DNA from: Gammaproteobacteria bacterium
GTDB lineage: Bacteria > Pseudomonadota > Gammaproteobacteria > J044
Length of the DNA: 5,167 nucleotides
Direction of reading: 5' to 3'
NCBI GenBank assembly: GCA_026995955.1
Contig: JALWNJ010000414.1
Coordinates: forward strand, 1-5,167
The position numbers were made by a program, and so were the translations under genes. This document shows positions 1 through 5,167 of this stretch, one piece after another; positions within the stretch are counted from its first letter, which is position 1; every line of letters begins with the position of its first letter. A model generated the notes under the pieces. The model ran no database searches and was not told the origin of the DNA. It saw only the letters and a program-made list of their open reading frames with translations.

Positions 1-585
1 GTCTCGGTGCGCAGCCAGCCGTAGGCATAGGGCCCTTCGACGCGCACGGTGGCGCTCTTGATGCCTGCCACCTCGCCGGGCGAGACCTCGATCAGCTCGG
101 TCTTGAAGCCGCGTCGCTCGGCCCAGCGCAGGTACATGCGCAGCAGCATCTCGGCCCAGTCCTGGGCCTCGGTCCCGCCGGAACCGGCCTGGATGTCGAG
201 GAAGGCGTTGGCACTGTCCATCTCGCCGGAGAACATGCGGTGGAACTCCAGCTCCTCGACCTGCTTCTCGTAGTCGTCGAGATCGGCCTGCACCGCGGCC
301 ACGGTGTCCTCGTCGCCCTCCTCGGCGGCCATGTCGAGCAGCTCGCGGGCGTCGTCGAGCCCGGTCAGCAGCTTCTCCATGCGCACCACGATGTCTTCCA
401 GCTGGGCGCGCTCGCGCCCCAGCGCCTGCGCGCGCTCGGGGTCGTTCCAGACATCGGGATCCTCGAGTTCGCGGTTTACCTCTTCGAGGCGGTCCTTCTT
501 CTCATCGAAGTCAAAGATACCCCCTCAGGGACTCGAGGCGTCCCTTGAGATCGTCGATGCGGGCGTAGATGGGGTTGAGTTCCAT
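1..585 (-). CDS. prfB: Peptide chain release factor 2 (RF2), N-terminal part, with programmed +1 frameshift
   Basis: RF2 recognises UGA and UAA stop codons in the ribosomal A site and triggers release of the finished protein in the cytoplasm. Translation starts at ATG 585-583 ([15 protein letters not shown]...), reads 24 codons to an in-frame TGA at 513-511, and must slip +1 on CTT to continue as [13 protein letters not shown].... About 194 residues lie in the window. They cover the alpha-helical domain 1, with the family blocks [50 protein letters not shown] and [20 protein letters not shown], and end at [11 protein letters not shown] at the left edge. The SPF stop-codon-recognition tripeptide and the GGQ catalytic motif would follow beyond the edge, so they cannot be checked. 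A plain ORF caller splits the gene or loses its first exon-like piece. The RBS is weak: only GCGGA-like bases about 8 nt before the ATG. The neighbouring gene is divergent, so prfB is not co-transcribed with recJ here. Confidence 0.96.
510..525 (-). promoter_or_regulatory. prfB programmed +1 ribosomal frameshift site (autoregulatory recoding signal)
   Basis: Read on the minus strand, the site is AGGGGGTATCTTTGAC, which from memory equals the E. coli prfB site base for base. The parts are an internal Shine-Dalgarno-like AGGGGG (525-520), a three-base spacer TAT, the slippery codon CTT (516-514), the in-frame stop TGA (513-511) and a following C (510), a poor termination context. In the known mechanism, low RF2 leaves the UGA unread, and the ribosome, pulled by the internal SD, slips +1 from CUU to UUU and resumes at GAC. 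High RF2 terminates at the UGA. RF2 thereby represses its own synthesis. The protein sequence on either side (..SLRGYL / DFDEKKDRL..) rejoins correctly only by skipping one base. Confidence 0.96.
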
Positions 586-604
586 GGGTGTTCCGCGGGC
601 TGTC

Positions 605-633
605 TTGAAAGGCGCGTAATGATACAACATGAT
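605..633 (+). promoter_or_regulatory. Possible sigma70-type promoter for the AsmA/DUF748 gene
   Basis: TTGAAA at 605-610 (5 of 6 to the -35 consensus) is followed after 17 bp by CATGAT at 628-633 (4 of 6 to the -10). The start point would be near 640, about 23 nt before the ATG at 663. It overlaps the proposed prfB promoter on the other strand, so the two could compete for RNA polymerase. The call rests on consensus matching only. Confidence 0.3.
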
Positions 634-647
634 GGCAAGGCTTCCCA
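619..647 (-). promoter_or_regulatory. Possible sigma70-type promoter for prfB
   Basis: On the minus strand there is a -10-like TATCAT at 624-619 (5 of 6 to consensus). At 17-bp spacing it is preceded by a poor -35, TGGGAA (647-642). Transcription would begin near 612, giving a leader of about 27 nt. prfB needs a promoter in this gap because the gene beyond it points the other way. The exact site is inference; the -35 match is weak. Confidence 0.3.
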
Positions 648-662
648 CGACCGGCGGCCCGC

Positions 663-3164
663 ATGCAACCGAATCGTCCTTTCCACCCGCTCGTTACCGG
701 CCTGCTGTTGCTGCTGTTCCTGGCTTTGGCCCTGCTTGTCAGTCTGCCGCCGCTGATCGCCGGTCTTGCTACCCGCTGGTTGCAGGACCAGGGCATCGAG
801 GCCAGCGTGCAGGACATCGATCTGCACCTGCTGCGCGGTCGCCTTGCGATCTGGGGTTTGCGCCTGCGCGGGCCGCAGGGCTTTCGCATGGACCTCGGTT
901 CGGCCGAGTGGCACATCCACCCGGGCGCGCTGCTGCTGGACCACCGCCTGCGTCTGGCCCGGGGCACGGTCCGCGACCTGGACCTTCGGCTCGCAACCGA
1001 TCTGCAGGGCCGCCCCCTGCTTCCCTTCCTGACGAATGGGGAAAACGGCGAGGCATCGGATGCCATGCCCCAATCGCGGTGGTCTCTGGGCATCGACCAT
1101 CTGGAGCTGGCCCGTGTCCGGCTGCGACTCGATCACCCCAAGGAAGACCTCCAGATCCACATCGCGCGGCTGACGCTCGCCAACCTGCACGACTGGCAGC
1201 CCCGGCAACCGGGCCGACTGGAACTGGTGGCAGACATCAACGGGGCCCCGGTGCATGCCTCCCTGGGCCTTCGCCCTTTCGCGGCCGCGCCGGAGCTGTC
1301 CGGCTCCGTCCGCATCGACAAGCTTGCCCTGGCCCCTCTCAGGCCCTGGCTGCCGCATCCCGTTGACCGCCTGCAGGGAAGGCTCGATGTGCGGGCCCGC
1401 CTCGAGGCCCGAAAGGCGGCTGGTCATGCCCCTGCCCTGCAGATGGAGGGCCAGCTCACGGGAGTGGGGCTCGAGCTTGCCCTCGGGCCACGCCGGCTCC
1501 AGGCTGCGGAACTGGAGGCGCCGATCGGACTGCACCTGGAAGGATCCGGAGCCGACAGGCGGTTTCGGCTCGAAGGCCGCCTCCGGGGCACCGGACTGTC
1601 GCTGTCCGATCCTGCCCTGCCCGTTCCCCGGATGTCGATCGGGCAACTGAGCGCCGACGGATTGAAGCTGGCCCTCCCCCTGCAACGGGGCGAAACGGCA
1701 GGGCTGACGCTCGAGGCGGATCTGACCCTCACCGGGCTGGAACTGGGCGCAAAGGACAAGGCCTACCCGCTGGCCAGCCTGGATCGGGCACAGGGGAAAG
1801 GGCTGTCGCTGCAGCTTGCCCAGAACCGCATCACGCTCTCCAGCCTGACGGCCAGCGGCCTGTCGTTGCCGGCAGAGGATGACAGCGCGCCAGTGCCGCT
1901 GAAACTCGGCTCGTTCCGCGCCGGGCCGGTGGACTGGAACGGGAAGCTTGCCGATCTGGGCCGGATCGAGCTTTCGGGTCTGGAGGCACATCTCCTGATC
2001 CGACCCGACGGCAGCCCGTCGCTGCCCGCGCTCGCGCAACACCTGCAGTCGTCTCCGGCCCGACACGCCCGCCCCGAGCCGAAGGACGGAAAGCACAAGG
2101 GGAACGGCTCCGATCGCGGCAACGAAAGCGCGAGCGGCGCACTTCGTCTGCCCCTGCGCATCGCCAGCCTCGAGATGACGGGCGACAACCGCGTGGACTT
2201 CACCGATCGCAGTCTGCACCCCGCCTACCGGGGGCACTACCGCATCCGCACCCTTCGCATCGCCCCACTCGACGGCGCACGGCCGGACCGGATCTCGCGC
2301 ATCGACATCGAGGCGAGACTGCACCAGTACACCCGACTTTCCCTCCACGGCCGCAGCCAGCTGCTCGTCTGGCCGCCACGAGAGGCCGAACTCGAAATCG
2401 CGCTCAGATCGGTGAGCCTGCCTCGCCTCAACCCCTGGCTGCGGCAATACACCGGCTACGTGGCCGAAACCGGTCAGCTCCACCTGGAAGCAGCACCGAA
2501 GATACACGAATCGATGCTCGAAACCACGCTGCGCCTGAACCTGAACGGATACCGGCTGACCCGGGCCGATCCGGAACGGGCCGCCGCGTTCGACGAAAAA
2601 ATCGGCATCGGTCTGGCCGAGGCGCTGTCCATGGTGCGCGACAGCAAGGGCAATGTGACGCTCACCCTGCCCATCAAGGGCGATCTGCGCAATCCGCACT
2701 TCGATCCCGCGCCGGTCATTGCCGAGGCCCTCAAGCACGCCATCACGCAGGCCGCCACCGCCTACGCCGTGTATGCGATCCAGCCCTATGGCGCCGCCCT
2801 GCTGCTGACCCGCATCGCGGGCAAAACGGTGCTCAAGCTCCATTTCGACCCGCTGTTCTTCGAACCCGGCAAGGCCGACGCGCAGGCACTGCCCACGGAC
2901 TATCTCGACAAGCTGGCGGGGCTGCTCCGGGAACGCCCGGGGATCAGGCTCAGGATCTGCGGCATCGCAAGCGAGCGGGATCGGGCAGCACTGCCCCAGG
3001 CACAGCGTACCGATGACGATCTGCTCGTCCTGGCCAGGCAGCGCAGCATTGCCGTGAAGGAGGCCATGATCAGCCGCGGCATCGACGGCGAACGGCTGCT
3101 GCTCTGCCAGCCACGCCTGGACACGGACGAGACCGCACAACCCCGGGTGGAGCTGGAGAGCTGA
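663..3164 (+). CDS. AsmA-like / DUF748-family envelope protein with OmpA-like C-terminal segment
   Basis: The product has 833 residues. A short basic N-terminus is followed by one hydrophobic segment (about 11-33, rich in Leu), which should anchor it in the inner membrane with the rest in the periplasm. Residues about 45-460 are repetitive beta-type sequence (alternating L-x-L, G-x-L) as in AsmA/TamB-type proteins. A polar, basic linker lies at about 461-493. The DUF748-like core follows, with VDFTDRSLHPAY (511-522), LPRLNPWLRQYTGY (586-599) and a block near 657-688 (MVRDSKGNVTLTLPIKGDL, then NPHFDPAPVI). Residues about 730-833 resemble a degenerate OmpA-like domain. The wider AsmA family bridges the periplasm and is linked to phospholipid transport to the outer membrane; that role here is inference. 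ATG 663 is the only ATG after the in-frame stop at 630-632, and the membrane segment directly follows it. No Shine-Dalgarno is visible. The gene is divergent from prfB and ends 10 bp from the end of recJ. Confidence 0.88.
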   Translation: MQPNRPFHPLVTGLLLLLFLALALLVSLPPLIAGLATRWLQDQGIEASVQDIDLHLLRGRLAIWGLRLRGPQGFRMDLGSAEWHIHPGALLLDHRLRLARGTVRDLDLRLATDLQGRPLLPFLTNGENGEASDAMPQSRWSLGIDHLELARVRLRLDHPKEDLQIHIARLTLANLHDWQPRQPGRLELVADINGAPVHASLGLRPFAAAPELSGSVRIDKLALAPLRPWLPHPVDRLQGRLDVRARLEARKAAGHAPALQMEGQLTGVGLELALGPRRLQAAELEAPIGLHLEGSGADRRFRLEGRLRGTGLSLSDPALPVPRMSIGQLSADGLKLALPLQRGETAGLTLEADLTLTGLELGAKDKAYPLASLDRAQGKGLSLQLAQNRITLSSLTASGLSLPAEDDSAPVPLKLGSFRAGPVDWNGKLADLGRIELSGLEAHLLIRPDGSPSLPALAQHLQSSPARHARPEPKDGKHKGNGSDRGNESASGALRLPLRIASLEMTGDNRVDFTDRSLHPAYRGHYRIRTLRIAPLDGARPDRISRIDIEARLHQYTRLSLHGRSQLLVWPPREAELEIALRSVSLPRLNPWLRQYTGYVAETGQLHLEAAPKIHESMLETTLRLNLNGYRLTRADPERAAAFDEKIGIGLAEALSMVRDSKGNVTLTLPIKGDLRNPHFDPAPVIAEALKHAITQAATAYAVYAIQPYGAALLLTRIAGKTVLKLHFDPLFFEPGKADAQALPTDYLDKLAGLLRERPGIRLRICGIASERDRAALPQAQRTDDDLLVLARQRSIAVKEAMISRGIDGERLLLCQPRLDTDETAQPRVELES

Positions 3165-3174
3165 AGACCGGGCC

Positions 3175-4908
3175 CTATTCGAGCGGGCGCGCCACCTCGA
3201 TCATCAACTGCAGGGCACGCTGCCCGCGCCACTCGTTGACCGACAGCCGGTAGGCCAGCTGGCAGCGCCGCAGGCCCTCGGGCCAGTCGGCTTCGTGATG
3301 AAAGAACTGGATGGCGTCCACGACCGTGCGCCCCGCCTCGTCGCGCAGCACCAGCTTGAGATGCTTCTCGCCCACGATGCGCCGCTCCAGCACCTCGAAC
3401 ACGCCGTCGAACAGCGGCTCCGGGAAGTCCTTGCCCCAGGGACCGGCACTGCGCAGCAGTTCGGCGGTCTCCAGTGACAGCGCCTCCGGCGGCAGCGCGC
3501 CGTCGCTCCACACCACCGGCTGCAGGTCCTCGGGTCGGGCGAGCTCGGCCACCGCGGCATCGAAGGCCGCTTCGAAATCGTCCAGACGATCACGCGGCAG
3601 GCTCAGTCCGGCGGCCATGGCGTGGCCACCAAAGCGCCCCAGCAGGCCGGGATGCAGGGCCGAGACGCGTTCCAGCACATCCCGAACATGGACACCGGGG
3701 ATGGAACGCGCCGACCCCTTGAGCAGCGTCGGATCGTCGACGGTCTCGGCAAACGCGATCACCGGCCGATGCACCTGCTCGCGGATGCGGGCGGCGACGA
3801 TGCCCACCACCCCCTCGTGCCAGCCTGGCTCGAACAGGCACAGCCCGTGCGGCAGGTCGTCCCGCCCCACGCGGGCACCCAGCCCGGCGACGATGGCCTC
3901 GGCCTGTTCCTTCATCTCTGCCTCGATCTCGCGTCGGGCGCGATTCAGGGCATCGAGTTCCTGCGCCATGCGCAGGGCCTCACCCGGATCGTCACAGAGC
4001 AGGCATTCGATGCCCAGCGCCATGTCCTCCAGCCGGCCGGCGGCATTGAGGCGCGGCCCCAGGGCAAAGCCGAGATCAGCGGCATCGAGGGTGCCGAGAC
4101 GCCGACCCGCCACCTCGGCCAGGGCACGGATGCCCGGAACGCAGGCCCCCTGACGGATGCGCTGCAGGCCCTGCGAGACGAGAATGCGATTGTTGCGGTC
4201 CAGCGGCACCACATCGGCCACCGTGCCGAGCGCCACCAGGTCCAGCCACTGCGCCAGATTGGGGGCCTCGCAGTCCCCGAAGCGCCCCCTTGCCCGCAGT
4301 TCCGCGCGCAGCGCCGCCAGCAGGTAGAACATCACCCCGACCCCGGCCAGATTGCCGCTGGGGAAGCCGTTGTCGGGCAGGTTCGGGTTGAGCAGGACAT
4401 CGGCCTCGGGCAGGGTGGCCCCGGGCAGGTGATGGTCGGTCACCAGCACCCGGATGGCGGCGGCACGGGCCGCTGCGACACCCTCCACGCTGGAGATGCC
4501 GTTGTCCACCGTGAGGATGAGGTCGGGCCGCAGCTCGCGCGCCACCTGCACCAGCTCCGGGGTCAGCCCATAGCCGAAGGCAAAGCGGTTGGGGACCAGG
4601 TAGTCCACCTGGCGCGCCCCCAGGGCACGCAGTCCGCGCAGGGCCAGCGCGGTGGCCGTGGCACCATCGGCATCGAAGTCCCCCACCACCAGGATGCGGC
4701 CGTCGGCCTCGATCAGGTCGGCCAGCAACACGGCCCCCTCCGCGGCACCGTCCAGTGCCGTCACCGGCAGCAGATGGCGCAGGGAGAGGTCGGTCTCCTC
4801 CAGGGAGGACACCCCGCGATGGGCATACAGCCGTGCCAGCAACGGGGGCACGCCGGACGGGGGCGGACACAGCGGGGCGCGGCGCCGTATCTCCGGCCGC
4901 CGTCTCAT
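3175..4908 (-). CDS. recJ: Single-stranded-DNA-specific 5'-3' exonuclease RecJ
   Basis: RecJ degrades single-stranded DNA 5' to 3' in RecF-pathway recombination, mismatch repair and base excision repair, using divalent metal ions. The 577-residue product equals E. coli RecJ in length. DHH-domain metal-binding motifs are intact: DFDADG (77-82), VDNGISS (134-140), TDHHLPG (157-163) and GTVAD (228-232). GPRLNAAGR (284-292) follows. The DHHA1 part has GWHEGVVGI (362-370), LKGSARSI (396-403) and GGHAMAAGLSL (427-437). The C-terminal OB-fold-like region includes AGPWGKDFPEPLFDG (488-502), VGEKHLKLVLRDE (512-524) and LAYRLSVNEWRG (551-562). I chose ATG 4908-4906 because it has a GGAGG Shine-Dalgarno 8 nt upstream, overlaps the upstream stop as ATGA, and gives the family length. 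A longer reading from 5142 adds 78 Gly/Ala/Arg-rich residues that are a shadow of the upstream gene. The stop is TAG at 3177-3175. No catalytic residue seems missing. Confidence 0.97.
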   Translation of the reverse strand: MRRRPEIRRRAPLCPPPSGVPPLLARLYAHRGVSSLEETDLSLRHLLPVTALDGAAEGAVLLADLIEADGRILVVGDFDADGATATALALRGLRALGARQVDYLVPNRFAFGYGLTPELVQVARELRPDLILTVDNGISSVEGVAAARAAAIRVLVTDHHLPGATLPEADVLLNPNLPDNGFPSGNLAGVGVMFYLLAALRAELRARGRFGDCEAPNLAQWLDLVALGTVADVVPLDRNNRILVSQGLQRIRQGACVPGIRALAEVAGRRLGTLDAADLGFALGPRLNAAGRLEDMALGIECLLCDDPGEALRMAQELDALNRARREIEAEMKEQAEAIVAGLGARVGRDDLPHGLCLFEPGWHEGVVGIVAARIREQVHRPVIAFAETVDDPTLLKGSARSIPGVHVRDVLERVSALHPGLLGRFGGHAMAAGLSLPRDRLDDFEAAFDAAVAELARPEDLQPVVWSDGALPPEALSLETAELLRSAGPWGKDFPEPLFDGVFEVLERRIVGEKHLKLVLRDEAGRTVVDAIQFFHHEADWPEGLRRCQLAYRLSVNEWRGQRALQLMIEVARPLE

Positions 4909-5167
4909 CGCCGCCGCCTCCACGGCCAGGCACCGAACAGGCGCCGGCGGCGACGCAGCGCCAGCCCCCTGCCCGCGTGCTCGACCAGCCACAGGCCCGG
5001 GATCCGGCCGTCGTGCAGGGCTTCGAGCAGGGCCTGCAGCCAGGCCTCGGCACTGCCGGCGGCGGGCACCAGCAGCCCGCCGCCCTGGCGCAGCGCCGCC
5101 AGGGGGCCATCGGTCGCCGTGGCCGATCCCGCCACCCAGCACACCACTGGGCCGTCGCTGACCAATC
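4905..5167 (-). CDS. C-terminal end of a probable RpfE-type / phosphoglycerate-mutase-like protein (partial)
   Basis: This frame is open from the right edge to TGA 4907-4905 and contributes about 86 residues. The first possible start in the window is a TTG at 5165-5163, but the gene most likely begins outside. Visible features are a hydrophobic strand-like stretch (PVVCWVAG), a segment LLVPAAGSAEAWLQALLEAL, the motif HDGRIPGLWLVEHAGRG, and a very basic end with Trp (ALRRRRRLFGAWPWRRRR). A terminal 'small-residue helix, GRL/GRI-x-x-L, basic Trp/Arg tail' is what I recall of the RpfE-type proteins encoded next to recJ in Xanthomonas and relatives, some annotated as cofactor-independent phosphoglycerate mutase-like. 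The call rests on that tail plus gene order, so the family is tentative, and no catalytic part is visible. The 4-bp ATGA overlap with recJ shows it is a real upstream gene of the same operon. Confidence 0.5.
   Translation of the reverse strand, partial: LVSDGPVVCWVAGSATATDGPLAALRQGGGLLVPAAGSAEAWLQALLEALHDGRIPGLWLVEHAGRGLALRRRRRLFGAWPWRRRR
4917..4921 (-). promoter_or_regulatory. recJ ribosome binding site (decides the start)
   Basis: GGAGG on the minus strand stands 8 nt before ATG 4908. It lies inside the 3' end of the upstream coding sequence. Together with the ATGA stop/start overlap it supports translational coupling and fixes the recJ start against the longer in-frame ATG at 5142. Confidence 0.8.

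Noticed and set aside
511..513. In-frame stop suggesting a prfB pseudogene or sequencing error
   Set aside because: The stop sits in the complete programmed frameshift context, and RF2 sequence continues intact in the +1 frame, so it is regulated recoding.
700..722. CTG/TTG trinucleotide run resembling a short repeat
   Set aside because: It encodes the leucine-rich membrane anchor of the DUF748 protein and is explained by amino-acid composition and codon preference.
49..756. Plus-strand open frames (49-273, 240-548, 304-756) opposite prfB
   Set aside because: They are antisense to well-conserved RF2 sequence, have Ser-rich or Leu/Val-rich shadow composition, and show no convincing ribosome binding sites.
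525..3140. An 871-codon open frame on the minus strand, exactly antisense to the DUF748 gene
   Set aside because: Its codons lie in register with the sense codons, so its stops would need sense TTA, CTA or TCA. The sense gene uses none of these over more than 800 codons, as expected at this GC content. The translation resembles no known family, and the plus-strand product has clear family motifs.
3311..4153. A 280-codon plus-strand open frame antisense to recJ
   Set aside because: The translation is Ser/Arg/Pro-rich with no family motifs and lies opposite a complete, motif-bearing recJ, so it is a GC-bias shadow.
4076..5110. A 344-codon minus-strand open frame overlapping recJ and the upstream gene
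   Set aside because: It is a frame-shifted reading of recJ and the RpfE-like end, dominated by Gly/Ala/Pro/Arg, with no recognisable domain.
4909..5142. A 78-residue N-terminal extension of RecJ from an upstream in-frame ATG
   Set aside because: It is Gly/Ala/Arg-rich low-complexity sequence lying entirely within the upstream gene in another frame, whereas ATG 4908 has a good RBS and gives the standard 577-residue RecJ.

Overview
This window looks like chromosomal housekeeping DNA from a GC-rich gammaproteobacterium. The recJ and prfB genes resemble those of that class, the prfB recoding site matches the Escherichia coli site base for base, and codon third positions are strongly G/C-biased. 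The neighbourhood (an RpfE-like gene upstream of recJ, with prfB nearby) recalls the Xanthomonas arrangement and those of other non-enteric gammaproteobacteria. I cannot name a genus.

Layout from left to right: (1) positions 1-585, minus strand: the first half of prfB, peptide chain release factor 2, running off the left edge. It is split over two frames by the classic programmed +1 frameshift at an in-frame UGA (511-513). (2) 586-662: a 77-bp divergent intergenic region that should hold the promoters of prfB and of the next gene. (3) 663-3164, plus strand: an 833-residue AsmA-like/DUF748 envelope protein with an N-terminal membrane anchor and a C-terminal segment that resembles a degenerate OmpA-like domain. 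(4) 3165-3174: a 10-bp convergent gap with no visible terminator. (5) 3175-4908, minus strand: complete recJ, single-strand-specific 5'-3' exonuclease, 577 residues with all DHH/DHHA1 motifs. (6) 4905-5167, minus strand: the 3' end of a gene that overlaps recJ by ATGA, probably an RpfE/phosphoglycerate-mutase-like protein.

The RpfE-like gene and recJ look translationally coupled in one operon. In E. coli and some other gammaproteobacteria recJ is followed directly by prfB and lysS. Here the oppositely oriented DUF748 gene sits between recJ and prfB, so prfB must start from its own promoter in the divergent gap. The genes serve translation termination, envelope biogenesis and DNA repair, and nothing suggests they act as one pathway. 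I found no mobile element, CRISPR array, tRNA, rRNA or convincingly new system. The points most worth a second look are the recoding site, the interruption of the recJ-prfB pair, and the two-part architecture of the DUF748 protein.
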